Source of the DNA: Prillingera fragicola
Lineage: Eukaryota; Basidiomycota; Tremellomycetes; Trichosporonales; Trichosporonaceae
Direction of reading: 5' to 3'
NCBI GenBank assembly: GCA_002335605.1
Contig: BEDY01000006.1
Location: 806,001-870,000, forward strand
DNA: 64,000 nt
Shown here: positions 28,112-39,224 of the stretch, in pieces
Numbering within the stretch: position 1 is the first letter of the stretch
Layout of the letters: every line of letters begins with the position of its first letter
Translations under genes and position numbers: made by a program
The notes under the pieces: model-generated
The model's input: the letters and a program-made list of their open reading frames with translations, nothing else
What the model was told of the DNA's origin: nothing
Databases searched by the model: none

Positions 28112-31100
28112 ATGACGGCTGATCTGCCAGAATCCTCAAGCCAGCCTCCGTCCAGGCGAGCCTCCACGCAGGTAGACGGAAACTGGCGGTCCTTGCCACC
28201 GCCTGCTCCAGCTGGTCCTCGCAGCCCACGCCGCGCGGGCTCGCAGTACTCTCAATACTCGCTTTCCCCTTCCGCCTCTTTGTCAGGCTCATTGGGACCC
28301 TCCACATTCTCTGAAACCGTTGGGACAGAGCCTCCAAAACCCAAGCTGTCGATACAATCCGACTTCTCGCCTGTGGACAGTACGAGGAGCCAAGTTGACG
28401 TCAAGGTGATGCCAGTGGATACACCTCAGTCTGAGCACGAAGTGCTCCCCACATACGATCAGGCGCATGAGTACCGCTCTCCTGAGGCTGTGGTGGAGCC
28501 TTTGGAGGATTCCATTGTCAACAGCCTTCCACCCGGCGTACTGGCCGAGCATCTTAACGAAGACGACATATGGATTGACCCGTCAACGGGGCACGGGGCT
28601 CTCCGCCGCGATTCCTCGATTATGGATGTTGACAATCAGGCATTTCCCATTCCTGCTGTCATACCAGATCGTCCACAGATCGGTCCTGGTGTCATGGCCA
28701 AGCGGTGGCTTCAGGACGTCCACCCTCACATGCTTTATCAACCAGTCATTCGCGATCTTCCCGCAGTAAAGGGTCCGGGCTCTCCGCGCACGCCAACTTC
28801 GCCTTCTCGAGCCATGTCGCTTTCTGTCGCCGTCGAGGGAGCTGAAGCCGGCAGCGGCGCAGCTGCTCCGAGTGCGGAACCTGCGTACAACTACCCGGAG
28901 CCTCACACTCTCGATGACGTGTGGGAAGCCTTGCCTGGAGGGCGCGATCACCACCAAGAGTGGTACTTTTGCCCCGCATGCTGGGGCTGGCTGCACGTTG
29001 TCATTGGCAAGGGCAAGCCGCCTCCGATTCAGCCGCTCGACGAGGAGGAGTTTGCATCCCCGGCCGAGTACGAGGCCGCCAGGTCCACCCGCTATCAGCA
29101 GGTTCATCGTCTCTCCGACATTAGCACCTCTCGCGCCACCACCGACAAGCCTCACCACCACTTCCACGAATTCAAGGGCCTCGTGCCCGCCACCAGGGAG
29201 GCGCGTGTCGAGCGCGTCATTGTGCCTGGACTTGTCGAGAAGTTTGCTCATATGGACGACAACTATGGAGAGTCCCCTGAAAGCTTGACCAAGCTCTGCG
29301 AAATCACGCGGGAGCCGACTCTCTATGTCAGCTGCGCCTCTCAGGCCTGGGTCTTTGTGGACAAAGGCCTAATTCCTGGCCAGCTCGCGCCTGGGCTGGT
29401 CAAAGAGTTTACCCATGAGAGGAAGGAGAACCCTCCGGTTGGGATCGACGGTGTTCAGAGTGTTGTTGACGCATGGGCATTGATTTCGACGTGAGTATTG
29501 CGAGGCGTACGATATCTGACGGTAGACTGCTTATAAACCCTCTCTTCCGCAACAAGCGAGGATGGGTACGTGTTACCAACAAGACGTATGCGCAGAAGAT
29601 TGGCGCAACCCTCCGAGCATCGCATCTCCTGTACCAGCTCGGCTTTGGATGTCGCGAGGAGGGAGACGGCTACCGTGTCGGACCCCTTGCCAAGTCTGAG
29701 AAGGTGTCCGACGCCGATGTTCACCAAATGGACCGCTACATGATTCGCGCTTGGGTCGAGGTATCTCTGTACCTTCAGATTTTCCAGAGACTAAATGGCA
29801 GAATTGGCGACGCTGCCTATGTTGACAAGAAGACATTGCGGGAGGAGCTCGACTCTCACTTGGACTCGAGTAGCATTCCTGAGCGTGAGTTATGGTGACG
29901 TGCGCCAACTGACCGCAGTCAATGTAGCATTCGATGTCCAGACGTATGGCCCCTGCCTCGATCGTCTAGGCGTAGCTGCCAACGACACTGCATCCACCAT
30001 TGAGGCCGCCTACAGCCTACAGGTGTCCGAAGACTATGTGCACGCCAAGCAGTACCTCGGCGCGCTCGACAAGCTCTCGCACGCACGGATACCAGGGGTC
30101 GAGAGTCTTCAGCTCAAGGTCGCCACTGAGCGGTCGCTGGATCGCTACACCGAAGAGGACGTGGACAAGGCCTATGACAGCATTGGCGTGACCAACGCGT
30201 ACGTGGACGAGATAATGGTGACCCGAGAGGAAATACCGGCCAACCACATTCTCGAAAAGCATCGTGAAGCCCTGGACAGTGCCAGTGACCCCACCAGACG
30301 TCAAGAACTGAGTCGCGCACTCATGACCATTGGCAAGGAGCGCAATAACGAGATGATGATTCAGCTCGGCCGCGAGGGACGTGCCTCCCTCTCACTCGAC
30401 CAAGCGTACAAGGAATTCAACCTGACCAAGGGCGAGCCGATTGATTGCGAGATGCTGCTCCTACAATTTGAGACTTTTATCAGCGACAGACCTTCGCGCG
30501 ACGAGCACTATCGAACAGCCTTGTCTATCATCGCCAATGCACCCGGCGAGGAGCGACCGGAGCTTCAGGCGTATTTGTCAGGTAAAGACATTTCAGAGCT
30601 GCAGGGACCTGTTCGCCGCGACCTTCCTACTGGTCTCAAGAACATTGGCAACACGTGCTACCTCAACTCGGTGCTTCAGTTCATGTACGCTATCAAGCCC
30701 GTACGTGACGCTGTCACGTCCTTTGCAGAGCCGGTGGCAGTTCGTCCTCCGGCGGGCGAGTCTGCCAAGGACAAGGAGAAGCGCATCAAGGCACAGTCTT
30801 CGCGCCGATTCGTCATCCTCCTTCGCGAGCTCTTTGAACAGATGTACAACGCCGACACGAGCGCTGTCACACCTACCGAGGAGCTGGCACGGCTCGCCAT
30901 TCTCCCCGTTGACCTCATCAGCGAGCGTGAGGGAGCGATCCCGGCACCAAAGCCTCGGGTGACGATCGACTCCCTGCCTACAGTGAAGTCACCTATCGGC
31001 TCACCCATGTCCTCCGGTGCTGCCACTCTTGCGGACACGGCACCGCCGACTCCCCTCTCGCCCCCCGCCTCGCTTCCGGCAATGACACCACCATCGTCGC

Positions 31101-32652
31101 CTCCGGCGGGTCCGTCAAAACCGTCTCCGACTCGCCGACCTTCTGTTCTAGGCAAGCGTGCCAGCCAGGACCGTGACTCGGCCTTTGGCGGTTCAGAGGA
31201 GCACATTCGTCGTCGTGCTGGGACAGAATCAACTGCTGGTGGGGATGTGGAGATGTTGACAGACCGCGAGGACAGCCAGATTCCGGCCGCAGGGTTGTTG
31301 CAGCTAGAGCTTGCGTCCCCTCGTGCAGATGCCGTTGCTGACCCCATCGCCACTGGCATTGCCACCCCTGCCGCGAGCCCACCTGCTGCTCCTGCTCCTC
31401 TTCCAGCCGGACCACCTCCTTTGCCACCTCGCCGCCGCTCGATGGCTCTGGTTGCTGCGGAAAAGTTTGGTCTTCAGCAGGATGCTGCGGAGATTTTAAT
31501 CAACGTCCTTGCTCAGCTTGAGTACGCATTGGAAGGAGTTGGCGAGGGCTCGTCCAACCTCATTTCGAGTCTCTTTTCGGCAAAGTTCCGCCAGCAGATG
31601 CTTTTGCAGTCTGCTGAAGGCCCTGCGGTTGAGTCGCACCCTCCTGTCGAGTCCGTGTTTGTTCACCCCATTATTGGCGTGGAGGAAGATGGCAAGGACT
31701 TGTATGACTGCCTGGCCGAGCTGTACCTCGGTGGCGCAGAGGTTGAGTACGAAGGAAAGAAGGGCTTCAAGATGGACCTGATTGATGAGCTGCCCCCGAT
31801 GCTCTACATTCAGATGAGGCGTTCCCAATACGATGCCGCCAAGGGACGGCAGACGAAGACCAACACACATGTGCCCTTTGATGGCACATTGGTCATGGAC
31901 AGGTTCCTCGCCAACGCAGATAGCGCCAAGCGGGAGCGCTCCATCGCGGTCACGCGTGACATTATGCGGATGCGAGCACGCCGCCACGAGCTCAAGAACC
32001 ACAAGCCAATGTCCATCCCGGACACTTTCCGTTTCGTCAAGGACGCACTGGGCTCGGATGCCACTGCGGCCGTTCTGGGGCTCACGTCGCAGTCGGAAAT
32101 GGAGTTGCTCGACACGACCGGTCCTGACTGCGACATTACCCCAGATCTGCTCGCGGCGCTTGGGCGCGAGGGTGACGAGGCTGAGGCCGAGATTGCTGCC
32201 CTCGAAGCTAAACTTCCTGCGGCGAAGGAGGAGCTCGAGGCGCTGTGGACGCGCAACGGTGCAGTCGAGTACGAGCTCGTTTCGGTGTTTATGCACGGAG
32301 GCACAGGGACAGGAGGCCACTACTGGACATACCAGGCGGATCTCCCTCAAGATGGTAAGCGAGTTGCTCATGCACCCGACTGACATGCCCAGGCGACAAG
32401 TTCTTTTACTACAGTGACGACAACGTCAAGGACGCACCGTCGTCCGACGTATTCAGCGACAAGTCTGCGCAAGGAGTGAGCCCTGCGCTGCTCTGCTACG
32501 TGCGCAAGGATCGCAACATTGTGGATACCCTGCATCGGGCACCTGCCCCCGAGGTGCAAGAGACGGAACCGACGAATGGAGGCGGAGCGCTGCTTGACTA
32601 CACTACACAAGACAATCAATCATTAGACAGAGCATGTGCATATGTTGTGTAA
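28112..32652 (+). CDS. UBP2: Ubiquitin C-terminal hydrolase, UBP2-like (USP family)
   Basis: Four exons (28112-29490, 29526-29884, 29919-32354, 32393-32652) join to 1477 residues. USP enzymes are Cys proteases that remove ubiquitin. The Cys box GLKNIGNTCYLNSVLQFMY places the nucleophile at Cys826, and the His box GGTGTGGHYWTYQAD places the catalytic His near residue 1380, followed by KFFYYSDDNV. Between them lies a Pro/Ser-rich insertion of about 180 residues that splits the catalytic domain. The N-terminal 800 residues contain a WYFCPACWGWLHV segment and helical repeats, as in Ubp2. Yeast Ubp2 (1272 residues) trims Lys63 chains with Rsp5. Introns are 35, 34 and 38 nt. The USP call is certain and the UBP2 assignment likely. 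Confidence 0.9.
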
Positions 32653-32969
32653 GCGACACGTTTCTTGCCGTTGCGCGTCGCCCCTTCAGTCGCACCCTTT
32701 GACCACTAACATTGTGTGTTCCTATGAAATGGGGTCATCCAAGTCGGCACTGTGGGCCGTGCTCGATACGGATACGGATCTACAAGGTCCATGTGCTGAA
32801 CAGCACCCAGATGTGCCAATCGTAGCCTCGCACCACGCATGTTGGTTGCTATTCTGCAACCAAACTGATCTCCTCGTCAACTTCTTGCCCGACCTCGATA
32901 AGGCTTTGGACAGGCTCCAAAGTCATCACGGCTGATCACCCCCATTCCTCTCAACCCAAGTCCTTCGAA
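32653..32969. other. Short intergenic: UBP2-like 3' end to GH128 start
   Basis: Just over 300 bases in tandem orientation. It must hold the deubiquitinase terminator and the glucanase promoter. The last 30 bases before the ATG are pyrimidine-rich (ACCCCCATTCCTCTC). Nothing else is seen. Confidence 0.4.
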
Positions 32970-34369
32970 ATGCTCTCCATCACCATTCTTACAGTCCTCC
33001 TCCCCTTCCTCGCGCTAACGGCGGCCCTCCCCTCCCCGCAAATCGGGACGCAAAACCACCGGGCTGGCGCGATCCACGCTCGCAGCCACAACAACGAATA
33101 TGGCCGCCAGCGTCGCTGCCGCGTTTACCATGGCACTACCACATGGGTTGACGAGCCTACCTACAGCACAACCCCAGCCCCGGGGACTGTAACTCGGGAG
33201 GACTTGGTCTCGACACCCGATTCACTGACCTCTGGCCAGCCTGAGGCACCCGCCACGACGTCTGCGCATGCGCAGACGGGGACTGTGGAGACTGCTAAGC
33301 CTCCCACACCAGTGCAGCCTACGTCTGCAGAGGTCCCGACATCCGTTAAGGTGACCCCTACGTCGACAGCCTTCACGACCACAAAGGCTCCTTACAACGG
33401 TGGGTCATCCAACCTCACCCCCAACGGGATCAAGGCAGGCATCAGTGCCGGTGACTCGTTTGACTATGTCAAGGACCACATTGGAGTAAGCTGCCTGGTG
33501 CCACAAGCCACTGACGCCACAGTGGTGGTATGACTGGAGTGCCACTCCGTCCGGCCACTCTGGCACCCCCATTGCCGTGCCCATGCTCTGGGGCGCGGGT
33601 ATCGCTGACAGTACGGACTGGGAGCGCCTGCAGGCCTTCAAGGGGCTCGACTACCACCCGACCTGGATTATCGGGTTCGAGGAGCCCGACTGTGCTTCGG
33701 GTGGTGGTTCGGCGGGCGTGAGCGTGTCGCACGCGGTGGCAGTCTGGAATGAGCTCATGGTCCCTCACGGCAATGCTGGTTCGTTGCTTTTGTCGCCATC
33801 AATGTGCCACCAGCTCGCCGAGGACTATCTCGAGCCCTTTGAGGCTGAGATTACGCGTACCTGGGATATTACCAATGTGCACATTAACAAGAACTCGGCC
33901 GACGGGATCAGAGCGAGCATCGACTACTACTACAACAGGTACAAGCGCCCCATCTGGGTCACCGAGTTTGCTTGCGTCGACGACAGTACCGGTTTTTGGC
34001 CGTGTACCGACCAGGGCGAGATTAACGACTTTATCTGGACTGCCGTCCAGATCTTTGAGAGCGATTCTCGAGTTGCGGCGTATGCTTATTCGTAAGTCCT
34101 GCTTGTGGCACCGGGTGACGCGTTTCACCGAGTTACGCAAGCAGTTGTCGAAAAGCTGAAACTCACCTCCTCCCAGCAACGGCATGGGTCTCGGCAACAT
34201 CTGGCCCATGATGAGCGGCAACCAGCTAAGGTATGTAGTCGTGCTCCTGGAGAACGCGTTTCATCTTCATCGATTCTCTTTGATGAAAGAAAGTCGAGAA
34301 ACTGACGTACACTCCCCCTGTAGCGAGTCTGGCCAGACGTATCTCGCAGCCATCTCGCAGTATCACTGA
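32970..34369 (+). CDS. Secreted glycoside hydrolase, GH128/Asl1-like (beta-1,3-glucanase family)
   Basis: Four exons (32970-33485, 33523-34091, 34177-34230, 34324-34369) join to 394 residues. A signal peptide (ITILTVLLPFLALTAALPS) is followed by a Thr/Ser/Pro-rich linker to about residue 155, probably O-glycosylated. The catalytic domain has WWYDWSATPSG, PMLWG, IIGFEEPDCA (acid/base Glu expected) and PIWVTEFAC (nucleophile Glu expected). This is the arrangement of GH128 enzymes such as Asl1, which act on beta-1,3-glucans in fungal walls. It is likely secreted or wall-associated. The two last exons are 54 and 46 nt and complete the barrel (GLGNIWPMMSG). Full length for the family. Confidence 0.9.
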
Positions 34370-36107
34370 GCAAGACGGATTCAGATGCAACTCGGCACCC
34401 GTCCTTGTTCTTCACCCGCGGATGGGCTTGACAGCATCTGTATCTGCCGGCTCCTGGGTATCTACTTGCGGCAGCTTGGAAGCTTGGCAGTGGGCCGCTT
34501 TGGGCAGTGATTGTGGTATGTCGCTTGCGTAGTTTCGCATGCAAGATTGTACGTCAACTGTGGTATCATGGCCACCAAAGTTTGCGGGACATCGTTACCA
34601 GACCTGCCACCGACGACTGATTCCGGGAATCATCATGATGTGTGGAGTGAGAATGACTCTGCGACACGGTGACTCTGGCTAGGCCAGGGACGTGGAGCAG
34701 CTGTACGCGATTCTGCTACGCGCTGAGAACTGATACCCCAACGTTTTCGGCTGAACAAAGAAAAAATGTATCGTGGGAAGTCTTGTCGTACACTCTGCGT
34801 CGTACAATTTGGCCAGAAGGTGGCCTGTACCCCGAAATCGCAATATTCAAGGAGCAAGGCAAAGAGGGGGCTAGTTGGGGAACGACAGACACGTAATGTT
34901 CGGGGCTCGCTACGCCGAACGCCGAAACACCAAGCCGAGCGCAGCCACTACCGCCGTCGCGGCACGGCCTACCATTGCCATGACCGTGGTAGCCTCTCGT
35001 ATTCACTCTGAAAGCATAGGAGACTGCAGGAGCCCCAACAGCCCTAGAGGCTAGAGGAGCCTTTCCCTGGTACCTCCTGGATGTACCTCGTGCGTTAATA
35101 GCGAACACCATGTGAACCAGCGTCGGTGCCACTAATACGTACCGCGTCGCCGACGTAGGCCCACAAGTCGCGTCGCATCTATCTGCAATCCCCAACTCAT
35201 TCCGCGCGGTTGTTAATCACCAGGCTGATTCGTAAGAGTGGAGCGTCGTAACGCATGGCGTGTCCAAAACTGGCCACGGTAGTGGCAGGCGGCGTGCGCC
35301 AAACCTGGCACTGGCTGCCCGCGGAACGCTGGCTTCTGTAGATAGCTCGTGGCCCATGCGATCGTCACCATAACGAAAGATCTGCCACGTAGCCGCCACA
35401 GATTACAATCTGCATTTTTGAGTCGGCCCCGGCTGCGTTACAATATGCAATGGCCATGCACCATCTGCGATTCTGATCTCCGAACCATATTCCGCGGTGT
35501 AGCCGTGGTCGACCCCAAAGTCTCCGTCCTGGTTCCTGCGTTCCTTGGTCATTGTTCCTTGGAGCAGAACGATGCGGTGCAGCTTCGTGTCGAACCTGTT
35601 GCTGCCCCTTGGTAGGACGGTCAGGCATGCCGGCCGCTGGGACGTACGCAGCCCCATTGCAGCGGGACAAAGAATCTGGCTGCCATGGTCGAGCCTTCCG
35701 GTGGTGACTACCCAATTCCAAACGAGAAGCGTGCGCAAGTCTGCTCTGCGAGCCCGACGATCCATCAATAAGATTAGTGCGGGACCAACGTCGACCGTCA
35801 TTGCTAACGCACCACCGCCACAGTGTAACTTTGTGTGAGAGTGGCTTCATGCATAGCCTGTCCTTGTACCTGCGCGTCGCTGTGGAGCCAAACCCGTGTA
35901 GCTTGATACAACGAGAACCGTTACAGCTGTGGAGCAATAGTTACGGCGTCGGTCACAATGTCGATGTCGTTAAGTGGGGGGAGAGGACAGGGATCGACAG
36001 AGTGCCTAGGACCTGGCAGAGTTTTCAAAAGTCAAAGCTAAAATGACCAAAAGCCGGGACTCGCGTCTGACTTTCTTCAGGTCTAGGGTTGTCGGTGGTC
36101 CGGTGAT

Positions 36108-36123
36108 GGCCTCGAGCGAGGCC
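36108..36123. repeat. 7-bp perfect inverted repeat (GGCCTCG/CGAGGCC)
   Basis: GGCCTCG, a 2-base AG spacer and CGAGGCC form a tight hairpin or a dyad. A weaker outer pairing (GTCTAGG at 36081 with CCTAGAC at 36122, and CGCGTCT with AGACGCG) surrounds it. It could be a protein-binding dyad in the intergenic region; function is unknown. Confidence 0.5.
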
Positions 36124-38831
36124 TAGACGCGCGACGGAGCCTTGGCGGAGCCAACTGACAGCCCACCAACAATCGCCGCCGTGCATCTCGGGACCACCCC
36201 AATCTGAGTCCGACTGACCCGCTGGCCCGCTGTCTGCGACGCTCGATACCAGCCCACATTCCCCTTTCTGCTGCGTGGCGGCCGTGGCGGCGAGAGCACG
36301 CCTAGTGGTCGAGTCATGAACGGGACATGTGGTAGCAATGAACGTGCATTATTTGTCTTGCGGCTCCAACAATTGCTTCGATCATGAGAACGAGAACAGG
36401 TCTCGCAGACGAGCTCTTGGTGTATTTCTCATGCCACTTGTACACACCACTCATCTGACCTTGGTCCGTGTGTGTGTATGAAACCAGAGGGGGCCAAGAC
36501 AAATTAAGGCTACCAGAATTTTGCACCACCAGGAGGGGGCGTCCCTTGTCTGCTCCGCTTCGCTCGGTGCGGCCGCTGTAGGACCCTGTTCTAGCAGTTC
36601 TGTGGGCCCTCGCTACCCATGTCATGGGAGGCATGCGCCGTCAACGCCGGCTCGGCTTGCTCCTACGCAAAAGAGGTTGAAAAAAAAAGGACAGGACCCT
36701 TTACGCAGGGACGGCTGTAACGCCCTCTGCAGATCGCTGCCTCGGTCCTGATTTTCCTGTATTTGGCGGGAGTCGCACAGTGGTACCACTTCCCACGCCC
36801 AAGAAAACTGGCTCCAAGGACCTACAGCCCAGCGGCCAGCGGCCAGTGAGCAGAGCTGCTCTGTGATCGGGACCCGCCCATCGTCCAGCCCTCCGCAGTG
36901 GTTGATCCAGTGACCAGGCGGTGCAAGGCCTATCAGTGGTTTGCAGCCGACAAATAGAACAGCCTCACTGTAACGCCTGGTGTTACCAGTACCGCCGTCC
37001 AGCCCGCATACCAAGGTGGCTGTGGCCCGCTCTATGGGAACGCGACGATAAACGAGCACGGGGACGGCTGCGCGATGGCAGCCAGGCCATCGAGAGCACC
37101 TGCGATTTCCGATTGAGCTGGCGCCAACGATGCTTGCGTCATCATGTCCAAAGGGGTCGTCACCTTACACCATGTGCAGCATCTGAATTCAAAGCATTGG
37201 TACAGCGGAACTGTCGCTAGGAACGCAGCTAGAGTCTCTCATTAGAGGCAGTCTCGAGTTTGTCGAGCTTCGATAGCGCAATAGCGTTAGGTGGCGGCGT
37301 ATTCGATCAAAAGTAGTCTGCGTAGTAGACCAATGCCGACAGTCGCCGCCTCCCTCGTTTGGCAACAGGTACGTGTTACAGAAATTAGACACGACTGGAT
37401 GCCGTTAATGGCGAGATTAAATGGCCCGCTGGAATGGATCAGATGCAAGGCGGAGCTGCCGACATGAATGCAATTAGTGTTCTGCAGATTAGAAATGCAT
37501 GAAGCAGAGTGAGAATTGGGTTGTCGAGCACGGTTCTCCTCCGCTGCCGTTAGCGTCAACAAGCGTCGTCAAGCAACCAAAACAGCCGCTGCTTGCCTCC
37601 GAACCAGGGTCACACAAATAGTGTCTCGCTACCCTGGGCTGGCAGAGCACCCTGAATGTACCTTGCGCCCTGGGACGTGACTCCTCGGGGCTTGTGCGTT
37701 GAGTGGCATTTTCCTGTGCAAACTGTGTGATATTCCCTGACAATTTACACTTTGTCTTTCAGGGTCCAAATTCTGACAGGATGTTTGAAGGTGGGGAGCA
37801 TGGGAGGCGCAAATGCGGGCCAGCGCCTGCCAATACTCGGGCTCGACGTCGCTCGACTGCCATTTGGCTCAAATCTCCGCTTAACAGCTCCAGTGGTGGA
37901 ACAGGTCCCAGACGCAATGGAGAGAGCGCTGCAGACGAGAAGGAGAAGGGGATCGGAGGGTATCTCGAGCTTCAGGACGACGCCACGTACGTACGTTGTC
38001 AGGCAAACGATCAAGGGGGCTTGGCTGTTCTACGCTGGCCCATCCAGCCCTGCGAATGCTGAACAGTCCCATGAGCAGGCGACGACAGCGGCGGATGGGC
38101 TCCCTGCCCGAAACCTCAGCCACGGCGGCCGTCTGCCCCGTCCGTAAGCGCCAACATTCGTAGCCGCTGGCCGCTTGGGCTGGAAATTGTCAGAGAATTG
38201 GGCCAGGTGGGTCAGGCTCGCCTGCCCAAGCGTCCGTGTCAGAGCGGCAGCGTCCGCTGCGGGCGGGGCTGGCGAGGAGGCAGAGGGGGCGCGGATCCTC
38301 TGCGCTGCAGGCAGGCTTTGGTTGCATTCCACCTCGCAATCGTCGACCTGCCTCGTCTTTCTCCATCCTCCTCAAGTATCACTACCATAGCGCCAGCTAC
38401 AGAGAGCATTTTGGCAGGCCCATACTCTCTCTGTTCTGTCATCGTTTGTTCATAGATTGCATTGCACGCACGAACGCACGCATCCACGCCGCTCGACGCA
38501 GCCGTGAACGACACCATCAACCTGGCTCTGGTCTAGCCTCAGGTCATTTCGCAACGAGTTCGCCTCCCCCTCATCACCACCCACCTGCGCTCCCCCTCCC
38601 CCTCCCTCCTCGCACCGCTTTGAGTCTGCTTTGCCTCACTTCCAGTGGCAATATCGCAGTAACACCCAAAGCCTAGACGTGCACGGCCGCGACCCCTCGG
38701 AGCTCGCGACATCCGTTATCCATTGTTCTGGTGAGTGGACAGACGAGGGCCTAGCCCCGCTTTTGGCTTGCCTCGACGCAGCAGTGTCCCCATTCCTTCG
38801 GACACGCCTCTCTCGCACGACCGTGGCTGAC

Positions 38832-38918
38832 ATGGATGCAGCTGGCTCGCACCTTTTGCTTCATACACGCCACGAACCCACGTTACGCACTGGTCTGGCC
38901 AACGACCTTCTGCGGTGA
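38832..38918 (+). other. Candidate upstream ORF in the leader of the CENP-B-type gene
   Basis: A 28-codon frame (ATG at 38832, TGA ending 38918) lies in the CT-rich stretch that looks like a 5' leader of the gene starting at 39225. It overlaps a possible splice donor (CGGTGAG) at its stop, so it may be spliced out in mature mRNA. No homology is claimed. Confidence 0.25.
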
Positions 38919-39224
38919 GAATCCATCCTTATCCTTGCTCTTTCTCTCCCTCCCCTGTCACAATCAGATCAGCACGCTGATACTTTCTCTCAGTCATTTC
39001 TTCAAAGTTCTCGCCTTGCTCCACCCGAGTAAGACACATCCTTACGACTGTGAGTCCCTCCTCATCGCTCTCGGGTCTCGTGCTGATCCTTCCCAGCCGC
39101 ATACGCTTTTTTCCAGTACGACTCACGTCCACGTTCGCCGGTCGACACTTGGACTTGACGCCATCATCATAAACGAGTATCCACTTTTTTCGCTTCATCA
39201 GTCTCCCTCAGAATCATTTCCATC

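Larger units (their letters stand above)
34370..39224. other. 4.85-kb gene-poor region upstream of the CENP-B-type gene
   Basis: This is by far the longest stretch without a supported gene. Frames on both strands are short, carry no domain and do not splice together. From about 38350 onward the + strand becomes CT-rich and resembles a long 5' leader of the gene at 39225, with possible splice donors at about 38731 and 38915 and acceptors near 39093 and 39118. No tRNA, snRNA, LTR or terminal repeat could be recognised by eye. Confidence 0.5.

Noticed and set aside
35365..35937. 190-codon frame on the - strand of the gene-free block
   Set aside because: Composition is random-like, with no domain and no splice-consistent neighbours.
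34370..38830. Transposon or LTR remnants in the gene-free block
   Set aside because: No terminal repeats, target-site duplications or transposase/reverse-transcriptase fragments could be seen on either strand.
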